Source: Sciurus carolinensis (taxonomy: Eukaryota; Chordata; Mammalia; Rodentia; Sciuridae). From it: 64,000 nt of DNA. The DNA lies in contig NC_062229.1 in assembly GCF_902686445.1 (NCBI RefSeq), forward strand, positions 1,166,001 through 1,230,000, written 5' to 3'. The notes under the pieces are model-generated. The model had not been told where the DNA came from. It worked only from the letters and a program-made list of their open reading frames with translations, and made no database searches. The first letter of the stretch is position 1. Every line of letters starts with the position of its first letter. Positions 1 through 11,445 of this stretch are shown here, piece after piece. The position numbers and the translations under genes were made by a program.

Positions 1-3000
1 ACCTGTGTCCTCGTGTCCCCACCTCATGCCCACGGCACTGACTGCCCAGCTCCACCCTGAACATCGAGGCGCTGCCCTCCAGGCCAACCTGCCGGTCTGT
101 CCCCCATCCCTGCGTGTCAGTTCAGCCTCCAAACATCCCAGACCCACCGCTTGGCTTCTCCAGCCGCCACCCGGACCCCACGGCCCCAGCCAGGCTGCTC
201 GTGCCCGCAGCCCCTCGCTGCGTCTGGCCTGGGCGCTGCAGACCGGGCGCCCTCCCCGGGCCTGGCGGACCCCAGGCTGAGCTGTTCTCTGTGCGCCCGG
301 GGGGCTGTGGGGTGCTGAGCAGTGGCCCCACCAGGCCACACCAGGACACCCACTGAAGAACCTCATGTCCCTGGACATGGTCCAGCATCCCCTGGGGTCA
401 GAGCGGTCCCAGGGACAGCCCACAGTGCACAGTGCTGGCACAGAGCAGGAGGAAACCCAGCAGAGACCCAGAGAGGGCCAGTGGTGTGCCCAGGCCCACA
501 CAGCAGACGAGAGGCAGCTGCCCATCTCCACCCCCACACAGGCCGGCGTCCCTCCCCAGCCCTCCAGGGACACCCACTCCAGACAAGGAGTGGCCCTGGG
601 AGAGTGAGGCTCCCCTCATCACATGCAGGGCCACCACACTGCGGTCACTCGGGGCCAGCAAGTGTCCAGGGAGTGCACTGAGATGCCCAGGCTGGGCCCT
701 GGGCCCCTCTCTGGCCATGTGTGTGGTCAGTGCTGTGCTGCGACCTCGGCCCGTAGGCCCTGCTGTGGCCGCTCTGCCTGAGTCCCGGTCCTGGGTGACT
801 GGCTGAGGCTGGACCCGAGCAGGGCTCCCCTGGCTTCCCAGAGGCGGGACAGGCTGGGGCCAGAGGCGCCCTACCTCCCGGATGCCGCGTCCCCGAGCCC
901 CCGGCCTTTCCAGCGCTGGAGCGCCCCGCCCGGCGCCCGCCTGCCCACAACCGGGCGAGGCCCCTCAGGAGCTGGCTGTCTGACTGTGCCCGACAGCATG
1001 GGCCCCGGGGCCTTGGCCACCTGTAGGTGCCCTGGCAGGAAGGCACAGCTGTGTCCCCAGGGCTGTCACCTCCTAGCCCGGTACCCCGGCCGTGCGAACG
1101 GGGACCAGCCGTGGTTCAAGGCTTGAAGCTGGAGCCCAGGGCGGGTGGCTAAGAACCCTCCTGCCCGCTCCCCACCTGGCCAGATCCCTAGCAGAGCTGC
1201 CCACAGGGCCCCGCCCGGCCACCGCCTGGGCACATCCACTGCTGGGCCTCAGGGAAGGACGTGTCGGGGCCCCTGAAGAGGACTAGGTGCTCCAAGGACA
1301 CAGGCTCAACCCCACGTGCCAGGAGCCGGCCACTGAGGGAGCGGCTGGTCCTGTGCGGGCTTCCGAGGACGTTCACAGACGTGGGCTGCGTCCCTCTACC
1401 CCAGAAGGAAGCCCGCCCTGGACTCCTGCGGGCAGTGGAGCCCGTGGCGTGGCCTCCGTGTGCGTTCTCTCCAGAAGCCGGGCGGGCCCGGGCCCAGGGT
1501 CTGCTGCCCTGACTGCCCAGCTGACCCGCCTGCCAGAGTTCCGGGGCGGGGGTCTGGCGGGCGGGCATGGGTGGCTGGGTCAGGCCACGCGGCACACTGA
1601 GCCCGAAGGGAGGCGCTCCGCTGACTCCCGGGGGCCCTGGGGCGGTTCTGAGCAAGAGCGAGAGCACCCGGCTGCGCGGCGTGGGACTGCGCCCCGCTGC
1701 AGCCCAGCCCACCCGTCCTGGCCACGCTGCCCACTGCAGGGCAGGACAAGAGCTCCCGCGTCCCCAGGCCACCCCCCGCGGCCTCGGTCAGACACTAGCT
1801 CCCGGAGCCTCCGCCTCCTGGTGTGCAAAGCGGCCACCGGACGGGTGCCCTCCTCCCTGGGCTGCCTGGAGGGCCGGGCGGGCCGGGCAGGCTGGGTCGG
1901 AAGCCCATCCCGCTCCCGATGCTTCGCCCGCTGCTCCCTTCCAGCACGGAGTGGACGCTGCTGTGTGTGGGTGCCCTTCTGGGGGTGTCCTCTCTGAATT
2001 CTGTGGATTTGACTTTGCTGGGGCCTGAAGCAGGCGACGCTAGCCACTGGGCTATACTCGGCCCTTCCTTCTTAAGGGAACACAGTCCCTGCCGCGCCGC
2101 CCATGCCAACGGAGAAGGGTGGACAGCAGACACCACGGGGACACTCGGACAGCAGGCAGCAAGGAAAGCGGGCCAGCATCCCAAAACACGCCTCCTGGTC
2201 CCTGTGGCCTGTGACCCGCACACCTCCCGGGGCGGAAGGGGAGGCCCTGAGCTGGGGTCGCCCAGGTGACCCAGGTCCTCATGAGGAGGCAGAGGGTCTG
2301 GAGGAGGCTGTGGGGCTCTGGAGCTGGAGGAGGGGGCTGTGGGCTCTCCTGGGCCTCAGGAGGGACCGGGATCCAGCCCAGGAGGCCTGGACCTCTGACC
2401 CTCAACTCGAGAGGGCGTGTGTGGCCTCGGGCCACTGAGCGTGCTGCTCCCGGAATGCCGTCAGGGCCGGGAACGGCCTCCGGGCTTTCAGGAGACAGAG
2501 CGGCTGCCCCCAGGGCTCGGGCGCCTGGTCAGCCACGGTGTGGGCGGGACCTGCCTGGGGGTTCCTGGACCTGACCTGTGGGGCTCTTCCCCAGCCCCCG
2601 CTGTCCTCGCTGTCCATCCTGGGACCAGCTTGGCAGCAAACCGCAGCAAACCCTGACCCACAGAGAGGCAGCCGTCGCTGGGACTCTGGTCCCCTGGCTC
2701 CAAGGAGGCGCCAGGCCCTGCAGGGGGACGCCCCAGCCCGCCCGGAGCTCGGCCCTGAACCTGAAGGTTACTTGGGACACGTCCTATGGCTGGTCCCTTC
2801 TCAGGCCAGGGAGTGCTGGAGCCTCCCTCAGGAAGGTCCCTGGAGGCTGAACTGGGTGGGGGGAGATGCAGGCCTGGCAGCCGGCCGTCTGCCCCAGGCA
2901 CACGGGGAGCAGGTCTGGACGCACCCCCACCAGATGTGGGAGGCTCGGCCAGCCCCACAGGCACCTGCCCGCTGAGGTCTGCTTTTGGGGACACACTACT

Positions 3001-3049
3001 GGACCCCCGGGCCTGACACAGCCTCTGTCCTAGATCTGGACTCTCCCGG

Positions 3050-3115
3050 GGTTTTCATCCGTGACAACTCATTAAGCCCTAATTAGTCTCCATCTGCTGT
3101 CACTCGCTGTCAGCC
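3050..3115. promoter_or_regulatory. candidate conserved non-coding element with homeodomain core
   Basis: A short AT-rich island inside very GC-rich DNA contains CTCATTAA followed by CTAATTAG, a palindromic homeodomain-type TAATTA core. It is flanked by CTGCTGTCACTCGCTGTCAG (TGTCA cores as used by TALE homeodomain factors). Regulatory function is inferred from motif content and contrast with the surroundings only; conservation could not be tested. Confidence 0.25.
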
Positions 3116-3189
3116 CTGGGGGGCTGGAGCCTCCCGACCCACTTTCCTGGCCAGCCTGTGTGGGGGCTGCTGACCGCCCCTGTGGAGGA

Positions 3190-3400
3190 AGGGCCCCTAG
3201 CCCTGGAACATACTCGCAGGGCTGCCACACACCATGGCCGCTCGTGCCCTAGCACCGAGGCCAAGGAATCATGAAGCTCACTGTAGAGAAAAGGAAACAG
3301 AGGGTCAGGGTGGGCCCAGCTCCCCTGGCAACCCTTGGCTGCAGAGAGTGAGCACGGAACCCAGGTCTGGTATCAGCCCTTTCTACAGCACCCAGCTCCT
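3190..3400 (-). repeat. possible ancient MIR-type SINE fragment
   Basis: The order of 'gagaaaaggaaacagagg', a stretch on prior signal loss, and 'gtgagcacggaacccaggtctg' follows the reverse complement of a mammalian-wide interspersed repeat. It is strongly diverged, so boundaries are approximate. Confidence 0.35.
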
Positions 3401-4399
3401 CGCGCTCCCAAGACCTGGGATTGACACGGGGGTGGGGGGCGGCTTGCTGGGGCCCACCCGAGTCGAGCTTGGCGCAGAGTTCTGCAAGAGGCTCTCTACC
3501 TGGTGACGAGGTGGTGAGTCAGGGGTGCCCGGGAGTGACAGCTCCGGATCTGCTTTACGTTCCACAGCAAGGCGCCTTCGGATGCTGGGCTAAACCTGGG
3601 GGTGGACGGCAGGACCACCCCCACTCCACGAGGTGAACACTGAGGCCCGGGGTGTGGGGCAGGGCTGGCCTCGGTCCACCAGGGCATCACTACCACCCTG
3701 CGGCAGGACCCAGCCCGGGGTGAGACCCACGGTGTCTTAATCCCGTGGGAGGTGACTCCTCGGAGATGGGAAGCTGCCGTTCAGAGGTGTCACTTGCTGG
3801 GAGGCACCAGCTGGGCCAGGGCAGGAAAGCAGGTGGGAAGGCAGAGTCTAGCCCTCTAAGCCCCTGCGGGTGGCAAGCTGGCCCTGGCCCGAGGGCACCT
3901 CAGAGCAGCTGGGTGCACAGGGGAAGCCCGCAGGGTCTTCTGGCTGGGAAGGGGTCTCTGGTGGCTTTGCTCGGAGGGGAATGAGCTGGGGGGTTTGCAC
4001 CCGAAGCCATCCTGGCCCCACTACCGCCCACCGAGGTATCTCCCGTCCCTCACAACTGCACCCTTCCCATCCCGGGCACCTCTTCCAGGGAGCCCTCCAG
4101 GGCTGTGCCAGGACTCCTGGCTCCTCTGTCCCGTAAAGCGCGCCCACCACCCCAAGCCCCAGATGGTTCCCTGCTGCCCGGCCACGCAGAGGGCCCCTTC
4201 CCAACACCTGCCCGGCTGGGAGCCAGGGTTCTCAGGCGGCTGTGCACACAAGGATCCCCAGGCCGAGCTGGAAATGCGGGTCCCAGGGCCACCCCCAGAA
4301 GTTCCCATGCCTCCGGGCGAGGGACCCTGCACCTTCGGCGCCGGCACCCGGGGCGAGCCAGTCAAGGGCGGTCTGCAGAAGACCCCGGGCTCTCCAGTG

Positions 4400-5060
4400 C
4401 CCCGGACCAAGCGCGAGGCGCCCCGCCAACTTGTTGAATGGCGCTTAGGGGCCTCGGCGGCCAGGACCCAGGCCCCGGCAGCCCCAGGCCCGCTCGGGTC
4501 GGGGCGCCCGCCGCCCGGTGCACGGCCCGGCGGACCCTGGGCGCGGGCGGGAGGCGAGGCTCCGCCGCCCGCGCCCCCGGCCCCGCCGCCCCCACGCCCC
4601 CACGCCGGGCGCGTCCCCCGGCCCCGCCGCCGGCGCCGCAGGGAGCGCGGGGGTCCGCGGCGGGGGCGCGGGCGCCGAGGCCCGGAGCTCGGGCGCTCGC
4701 GGGGGCGGCGGCGGCGAGCGGGCTGCGGGCCGGCGCGGGGTCACTCACCTGGGCGGCTCCGCCGCGGACACGGCGTGGGCTGCGGCGCGAGGGCCGCCCG
4801 GAGCCGACACGAGCCGCCGCCGCCGCCACCGCCTCCCGGCCGCCGCCGTGCGCGCCCCCGCCGCGCGCGCCCCGCCGGCCTCCCCGTGCGTCTGCGGGGG
4901 CGCGCGGGCGGCGCGGGCCGGCGCGGGGCTGCGGGCCGCAGGTGTGCGGGGACACTTGGGCGCCGGTGGGGGACCGCCGGCCCGGGCTGGGCCCCTCTGT
5001 CCGCGGCGCGGCGGGGGCTGCCGCCCTGCAGGGAACGCAGGCCCCAAGCGCAGCAGGTTG
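4400..5060. promoter_or_regulatory. CpG island, probable LINGO3 promoter
   Basis: An uninterrupted run of high-CpG, GC-saturated sequence with many GGCGGG/CCGCCC boxes and simple (CCG)n-like runs. It contains the donor end of a minus-strand exon at 4749 and lies just below a CCAAT palindrome at 5148-5161, giving a promoter reading from right to left. Assignment to LINGO3 rests on gene order around LSM7 in mammals. Confidence 0.55.
4749..4990 (-). other. LINGO3: putative untranslated first exon (LINGO3 5' UTR)
   Basis: On the minus strand the sequence reads GCCGCCCAG then GTGAGTGACC, a textbook CAG|GTGAGT donor with the last exon base at 4749. No convincing coding frame is needed: LINGO3 is known to carry its coding sequence in one downstream exon preceded by untranslated exons. 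The 5' limit (about 4990) is a guess from the CpG island and the CCAAT boxes upstream. The gene name is inference from synteny, since no LINGO3 coding sequence lies inside the window. Confidence 0.4.
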
Positions 5061-5147
5061 GCTGTCCAGAGCCGCCGCTGGGCCACCTCCTCTGCGCGCC
5101 GTCCGCGCCTGCATCTGCACCTGGTCATCGTCCCCAGCCCTCCAGCT

Positions 5148-5161
5148 CCATTGGCCAATGG
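5148..5161. promoter_or_regulatory. palindromic double CCAAT box
   Basis: CCATTGGCCAATGG is a perfect 14-bp palindrome holding ATTGG and CCAAT back to back, the recognition core of NF-Y on both strands. It sits roughly 150 bp upstream of the presumed minus-strand start site in the CpG island, a usual distance for a CCAAT box. Confidence 0.5.
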
Positions 5162-6134
5162 TCCCCAGGGGAAATTTGACCACGGGCCACTGCTGCAGAA
5201 CCTGCTGGGGCTCCCTGTGGCCCCCGGCTCTAAACACGTCTTCTGATCCACCCCCGCCCCCGCCCGGCTGGTCGCCCCTCTTTGTGCCCAGGGCGCCCTC
5301 CAGCTCGCGCTCCTACACAGGCTTGCTCCTCCAGCCTGGGGCCTTCGGAGTTGCTGCTCCCTCTCTCTGGACTGGCTGGGCTGTTCCCTGAGCACCCTCA
5401 GCCTGGCAGGGGCTGGCGGCACAGAGCTCTGTGTGTGGAAAGCACAGCAGCCAGGGGTCTGGGGGCTGCGGGTGCCCCTTGACGGAACCTGGGGGTGAGA
5501 GAAGGCCTTGTGCCAGGCCAGGCCATCAAGGAGGGTTGAGCCTGTGTGCCTCCCCGTGGGGCCGTACAAGCCCAGGCCAGCGAGCTCCGTCAGGCCCGGG
5601 ACAGGGCTGCCAGGGGCCCAGGGTGCTGCCCCTGGAGCTCAGGGTGGGTCTGGCCCAGAAGGTGCAGCAGAGGGAGGGGACGCAGGCCCCCTGGTGGTAG
5701 CCTTTGCCCTCCCATGCTGGGATCCCTGTAGGCAGCCAGCTCGCTGCCCAGTGGCCTGCTGCTGTCCCATTCCACAGATGAGCAGGTGGAGGCTCAGAGC
5801 TGCCCTCTGTCCCCAGGAGGGGAGAGAAGTGGACCTGCCCCTGGGAGCCGCCGCCCGCCCCTGCCCCCGCTCCCGCCCTGTCCTCCTTGTCCTCTGCGTC
5901 CTCCGGCAGTGACACTGGTGGCTTGGCACCGGCAGAGCCACCTGTGACTCAGGCAGGCTTTGTTCCCAGACTGTCGTGTTGGCCAGAGGCCCAGAAACTG
6001 CATCCCGGGAGGCCACAGGCCAGGCCCCTACGGGACCAGGCAGGAAGTGGGTGGCCTCAGAGGGGTCTAGATAAAGGACAGGACCTCTCTCCATGGTCCC
6101 TCATTCCTCACCCCAGCTGGGTGCTGCCAGTGCA

Positions 6135-6255
6135 CTGTGTGACCTCAGTCTGATCACTACCCCTCTCTGAGCCGCTAGGGCTGATCCCTGCATCACAGGG
6201 CTCTTGGGGGAAGGGATTCACTGAGCACCTACTGTGCGCCAAGTCAAGCGATGGG
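6135..6255 (+). repeat. MIR fragment
   Basis: The order 'gtgacctcagtc', 'cctctctgagcc' and 'gcacctactgtgcgcca' follows the MIR/L2 family consensus. It is old and diverged. Confidence 0.45.
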
Positions 6256-6369
6256 GGGGGACCTCTGCAGTGGGGCCTGCGGATCCATGGGACATTGGTG
6301 GCTGGTGCCTGGCCTGAGCTGAGGTCAGGGAGCTTCCTCAGGGAGGGCCAGGGACATCAGCTGACCACC

Positions 6370-6512
6370 CAGTCCGAGTCTGGCTGAGTGACCGTGGGGT
6401 CCATCCCTCCAGCCTCAGTGTGCACACCTGTAAAGGAGAACGGAGGCCTCCTGGAGGGAGCTTCCTTCCCAAAACTTGGCTTGGCGCACAGTAGGCGCTC
6501 AATCCCTTCTCC
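6370..6512 (+). repeat. MIR fragment
   Basis: Matches the MIR layout: 'gagtgaccgtgg', 'cctcagtgtgcacacctgtaaa', then 'ggcgcacagtaggcgctcaat', the classic MIR 3' end. Confidence 0.55.
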
Positions 6513-6858
6513 CGAGTCCTGAGATGCCGGGATCAGCCTTAGAGACTCAGACAGGGGAGGTGACCAGCCTGAGGTCACACGGCACCTCGATGCTGGCCTG
6601 GTGGCTCCGTCCTGCTGGGGTCGTTCCTCTGGAAACAACAGGACTGTGACTGGAGGGTAGCGTGAGCCCTGGGGCTGGACCCTCCCCAGGGCCTTTGCAC
6701 AGGTTGTTCTCTTCCCCAACGCCTGCCCCCGCCTGCCCCCACTGCCCCTGACTCAGCGTCACCCTGGCCGCCTTCTGTCCCTCCTTCCCATCCTCTCCGG
6801 CAACTTCCCGAGATAGTCTGTAAGTTATTCATTTATGGGGCTCATGCCCCGCCCCCCG

Positions 6859-7238
6859 TCTCCAGCACCCACACCCCCGTCTCCAGCACCCACACCCCCG
6901 TCTCCAGCACCCACAACCCCGTCTCCAGCACCCACAACCCGTCTCCAGCACCCACACCCCAGGTCTCCAGCACCCACACCCCAGGTCTCCAGCACCCACA
7001 ACCCCGTCTCCAGCACCCACACCCCAGGTCTCCAGCACCCACAAACCCGTCTCCAGTACCCACACCCCAGGTCTCCAGCACCCACAACCCCGTCTCCAGC
7101 ACCCACACCCCAGGTCTCCAGCACCCACAACCCCGTCTCCAGCACCCACACCCCCGTCTCCAGCACCCACACCCCAGGTCTCCAGCACCCACAAACCCGT
7201 CTCCAGCACCCACACCCACGTCTCCAGCACCCACACCC
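6859..7238. repeat. minisatellite, about 18 units of 19-22 bp
   Basis: Tandem array of 'GTCTCCAGCACCCACACCC' with two unit types, one ending ACAACCCC and one ending ACACCCCAGG, intermixed over 380 bp. About 18 copies of TCCAGCACCCAC (one with T for C) were counted. The purine/pyrimidine and C-rich bias gives long spurious frames on both strands. Confidence 0.9.
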
Positions 7239-7904
7239 CATCACATCCAACAGACGGGGAGCGGTGACTCTAGGGAGGGCTCAGGGCTGGGGTTGGGCTG
7301 GGTGCACAGGGCCCCACGCCCTGTTCTGGCCTCCCCGAACGGTGGCCTGTCCCTGGGTACCCCGTGGGAGGTGGCCCTGGGGCAGCTGGCCCTGGCACTT
7401 AGTAAGTACTTGGCAAAGGAACACACGGTGGCTGTGGCTTCCAGCCACTCAGGCGCTGGTGACCTTGGGTGTGCCCACCCTCTGGTGTCCAGGCTGGTCC
7501 CCTCTGGGAGCTGCCTTGGTGGGGGAGGGGCTGCAGGAAGGGTACAGCTCCCAGGCAGCGGGGGTAGGAGCTGGTTGCCAGGGTTACGACCACCTGTGCT
7601 GGGGACATGGCCATGGAGGGGGACATGGCCATGGAGACGGACCTGGGAGGAACGGCGCCGTGGATGGGGAGGCTTGGAGGGGCGGGGTGAGGAGTGGGCT
7701 CCTGCTCTGGGGAGGGGGTGTGGTCCCGCGGGGCTGGGGGCTCCCGGCAGCGCTCTTCCTGTGGCTCTGGCTAAAACATCAAGTCCTCCCCTCTCTTCCA
7801 GAGAGCCGAGAGCCAGAGCTGTGATGGACGGGTGGCTTGGGAGCCTTCCTGTGGCTCCACATGGCTTCCCCTCTGTCACTGGGGCAGGAGTCGGCCCCAG
7901 CTTG

Positions 7905-8030
7905 GCTGGATATTTGCTGTGTGACCTCAGGCTAGGAGTCAGCCTCTCTGAGCCCCAGCAGCCTCATCTGTAAAGTGGGAACAGTAATAATGAGTCCTGT
8001 GGCTTTGGGGAGGGTAAACGGGCACATGGT
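7905..8030 (+). repeat. MIR SINE
   Basis: Clear MIR core: 'tgtgtgacctcaggctaggagtca', 'cctctctgagcccc', 'cctcatctgtaaagtggga' and 'acagtaataatgagtcctgtg' occur in consensus order. Confidence 0.75.
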
Positions 8031-8127
8031 GTCACCAGGCTGCCTCAGCTGGTCGACACCCTGGCATCTGTAGAGGGGCACAGGTGGAGCAAGAGGCACT
8101 TAGATCGTTTTTTAAATGATATTTTTT

Positions 8128-8242
8128 AGTTCTTGATGGGCCTTTATTTTACTTATTTATTTACATGTGGTGCTGAGTATCAAACCCAGTGCCTCACACA
8201 TGGTAGGCAAGCACTCTGCCACTGAGCCTCAACCCCAGCGCT
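8128..8242 (-). mobile_element. ID-type SINE (squirrel family)
   Basis: Reverse-oriented ID element: 'tagttcttgatgggcctttatttta' tail, then 'gtggtgctgagtatcaaacccag', 'gccactgagcctcaaccccagc'. The last part is the reverse complement of the A-box side. Confidence 0.8.
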
Positions 8243-8469
8243 CAGATCACTTTAAGGGAAGTTGGGAGCCATAGAGTGTTCTAGACAGGGAGGACTAGGA
8301 TTGGATCTGTGTGGCCATGTGGGATGATTCTAGGTACAGAGGCAGGAACTTTAAGAACTGTCTCCTAAATAAGTAACCGCCCCGCCACCGGAGCAAGTTC
8401 TGGGCTCAGAGTGAATCTCGCCCACCCACCACTTAAGAGGTCTCTCCTCCGATGCGCATAGGAATGAAC

Positions 8470-8545
8470 AGCTGCACCTGCGTTGTGTGCACGAGGTCCT
8501 GGGTTCAATTCCCAGCACTGCAAAAAGAGAAGGAAAGGAAGGAGG
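8470..8545 (+). mobile_element. partial ID-type SINE
   Basis: Contains 'gtgtgcacgaggtcctgggttcaattcccagcactgcaaaaag', the B-box end and A-rich tail of an ID element. The 5' half is degenerate. Confidence 0.6.
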
Positions 8546-9497
8546 AGGAAGTAACAGCCCCGCAGACTCCCGAGGGAGCTCTTGCTGGTGCTGACACGTT
8601 GCTGGTGGAAAACGGGCCCAGGGCTCCACGCTCCCGCTCCCCTGGGCACCTGCCGCTCTGAACCACGAGGCCAAGAGCACCAACAGCCCGGCCTCCCTGC
8701 AGGAGGACGGAGCTGCCGCCCTGCGCCCGTTTTCCTGACGGCCTGGCCAAGCGGCTTCGCACTGTTCAGATGCAGACCCACAGAAAGCCCGCTGGCCGCA
8801 GTGGGGTGGCCGTCTTGCCCTCCTGGCAACGCCGTGCCCCGCAGGGCCGGGCACCAAGGCCCTGGACCTGCCCGGCTACCGTGTGGCCGAGGGGCTGCCC
8901 GGCCGGGCTCCTGGGGCCTCTCAGCAGGCGGGAGGGGCGCCCCATGCCAGCCGCAGAAAGGCCGGGGGGCACCGGCACCAGCTTCTGGACTCGCGGGTCA
9001 GGCGGGCGCACTTGCAGCCTGGCCGGTGGCGGCTGCCCAGGCGGAGCGTCCCCGGGAGCAGGTCCGTGTGCGCGGTCCTGAGCAGGACGAGCCCGAGTGC
9101 GGTGCAGTGAGCGGGCGGACGGGGCACAGGCCCGGGCGAGGAGGCGGACGAGGGAGCAGCACCAGCAGCCGGGCGAGGCTGGCGCGCCCTGGGAGGCCGC
9201 CTTCCCCTCCAGCCCTCCCTCTGCACTGGCCTCCAGGGCGAGCGATGGGCCTGGGCTGGGTGGCAGCCTCGCCCTGGAGGGGCTGCGGTGTGGGCTGCGG
9301 CCCTTCGCTGGGTTGCACAGCCCCGCGGACCCTGCTTGCCGGCCTGGGTTTGAAGGGGCGTTGAGGCACCTCTGGAGGTGGCGCCCCCTCCGCCCTCAGC
9401 GGGGCACAGCCGTGGCGCTCGGGGGCTGAGCCCAGCTTGCGTTCCTGGGACCACCCCTGTGGCGGCCGCCGCGTCAGGACCCGTCATCTTCTTTTTA

Positions 9498-9668
9498 GTT
9501 TTTGGCACTGGGGATCAGCTCGGGCACTCGACCCTGACCGCCCGGCCCTGATTGGACTTCGTTCGGAGGCAGGGTCTCGCTGAGCTGCGTGGCGCCTGGC
9601 TTTGCTGCGCTGGCTTTGGACTCGCGGCCCTCCTGCCTCAGCTGCAGACGCTGGGTCACAGGCGCGGC
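9498..9668 (-). mobile_element. diverged B1-dID SINE
   Basis: Order of 'tttttggcactggggatcagctc', 'ggcagggtctcgctgagctgc' and 'ctcctgcctcagctgcagac' fits a reverse B1-dID element with much CpG-rich divergence. Confidence 0.5.
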
Positions 9669-10769
9669 CCCGGTGGTGGCCTTGGACCCGGGAGATCCTG
9701 GCCCTGGTGCGCAGGTGGCAGGTGGAGGCGGGTCTGCTGCTGACCCAGGTCCCGGATGAGGTGGGAGGTTGAGAAGAACCTCAGCGACAGACCGGGCGCC
9801 TGTCCCCCCGGGGCGTCCACAGGGGCCACGGGGAGCGGGCCTCGCTCCTGGGGGGACCCGAGCCAGGAGGCAGGGCTGGCGATGGCTTCGGCCGGCTCGC
9901 TCTCCTCCCACTGCCTGCGCTCGTCTTGTCCGGACCACACAGCGATGGTCCAGCCCAGGCGTGCAGGGCATTGGCGGCAGAGGGTCGCGCACACAGCTCC
10001 GTTGGTCCTGGTCCCGAGGGTTCCGCCTGTCTGGGCAGGAGCGCCCGATGCCAGGGCGCATGCTCTCCTCTTCCCGGCTCCTTGCCCCTCTCCCGGTTGG
10101 ATCTGGGCCACACTTCCTGCATCCGTGAGGTGGCGGTTGTGAGTCTCGGTGGCGCTGCCGTCAGCCTGGATCTAATCCAGGCTGTGTGAGTCTGCAGGAC
10201 TTGCTGCACCTCTCTGGGCCACATCCACATCCTGTGAACCCACCGGAGAGTTTGGGGGAGCTACTCTGAGACACGGCAGCCGGGGAGGGGAGGAGCAGGG
10301 CTGAAACCTGCCGCGAGGCCATGTCCTGGGGCTCTCCAGCTGGCTGGGGTCAAGGTAGAGCCTGCCTCTCTCTCCGCCTGCAGGGCCTCTGTCCGCGTCT
10401 CCCAGAGTGGCGCCTCTGCAGACAAGACCCGAGGCCTCTCGGCCAGGACCTGGAAGCCGAGGGCCTTGGTCACCGTGGGCACATGCAGCAGGCCTGGCCT
10501 CTGGTCGGGTGGGCACAGCCCCTGCGCCGAGCCCCGAGGCCTGCACTGGCCGCGGGCAGGGAGGTGGAAGGGCGGGATGGCAGCCGGGGTCAGCGGGCGG
10601 CCTCCTGACGGCATGGCCGCTGCGGTGTGGGGCTGGGAGGGCGGAGACCTGGAGATCCAGTGTCACCCCGCCGGCGGCCGCCCTCCTTCCGGTCTCCGCC
10701 TGTGCCTTCCCCTCCTGGTCTCTCTGAACCTCAAGTCCCCGCTCTGCGTCTGCCCTTCTCTGACGCCTT

Positions 10770-10850
10770 CTAAAATATTAAAATGTCAATGTAATATTAA
10801 AGGTAAAACATTAAATATTAAACTTTTTCTTTTAAAATATTAAAACGTTC
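10770..10850. repeat. AT-rich simple repeat
   Basis: About 80 bp made of ATATTAAA-like words ('aatattaaaggtaaaacatt', 'aaaatattaaaacg') in otherwise GC-rich DNA. It reads as a degenerate low-complexity repeat. Confidence 0.7.
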
Positions 10851-10929
10851 GGTGCTGGTGACCCCTAGACGCCGTCTTCAGGCCCGGGGGCCTGCCCCTC
10901 CCGGAGCTTTCTCGTCCACATTTATTTTC

Positions 10930-11105
10930 CGGTGCTGGGGATTGAACTCAGGGGTGCTTAATCCCTAAGCCACATCCCCACCCTTTTTATTTTTTATTTA
11001 GAGTCAGGGTCTCCCTAAGTTGCTGAAGCTGGCCGTGAACTTGTAATCCTCCTGCCTCAGCCTCCCCAGCTTCTGAGACTACAGGCCTGGGTCACCGCAC
11101 CCAAC
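10930..11105 (-). mobile_element. B1-dID SINE
   Basis: Reverse-oriented full element: 'ggtgctggggattgaactcag' (ID half), 'tttttatttagagtcagggtctc' junction, 'cctcctgcctcagcctccc' (B1 half) and 'gcctgggtcaccgcaccca' start. Confidence 0.85.
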
Positions 11106-11329
11106 TCTCTCACTGTTTAAGTGCACAGAAGCGTAAGACCCTGTGAACCCGTGGTCTCAGTATGCGGCGTGATGCTGCGGCACTGTGCTGAAGTCACCGG
11201 CCTCCCTCAGCAAGCTTCCATGGCCCTCCACTGTGGGGGACACCTCTGGAGCACAGAGCATAAACCCGCTGGTGCTTCACTTTTGTAGCGCTGGGGTAGA
11301 AGCCGGGCGACTCCTCCACAGAAGCCACA

Positions 11330-11445
11330 GCCCTTTTTGAGACGGGGGGCCTTGATAAGTTGCTGAGGCTGGCCTGGAACTTGTGATCCTCCTGCCTCAG
11401 CCTCCGGAGTAGCTGGGATGGCAGGCAGCCACCAAGCCCGGAGGC
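11330..11445 (-). mobile_element. B1-dID SINE, B1 half
   Basis: Contains 'tttttgagacggggggccttg', 'agttgctgaggctggcctgg' and 'cctcctgcctcagcctccgg' in the reverse orientation. The ID half is missing or unrecognisable. Confidence 0.75.

Larger units (their letters stand above)
1..4748. other. non-coding block, probable intron 1 of LINGO3
   Basis: No coding exon could be supported here. All open frames are short, overlap on both strands and lack recognisable protein families. Because a minus-strand splice donor sits at 4748-4747, this block would be intronic to a gene whose next exon lies left of base 1; by synteny that is LINGO3. It contains a TAATTA-bearing AT-rich patch near 3050-3115, a likely old MIR near 3190-3400, and a segment at about 2246-2370 that resembles 42839-42975. 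Confidence 0.4.

Noticed and set aside
3995..5391. Frames of 290-394 codons across the CpG island
   Set aside because: Stop codons are rare in extreme GC. Frames overlap on both strands, are Arg/Ala/Pro/Gly-only, and cross the minus-strand splice donor.
6825..7250. Repeated VWVLETGLWVLETWG protein, or CRISPR-like array
   Set aside because: The direct repeats have no distinct spacers and are a minisatellite in a mammalian genome.
8770..9508. Possible gene in a CpG-dense region
   Set aside because: No splice-linked frame or recognisable domain, and no counterpart is known between LINGO3 and LSM7. It could be regulatory, but there is no positive evidence.
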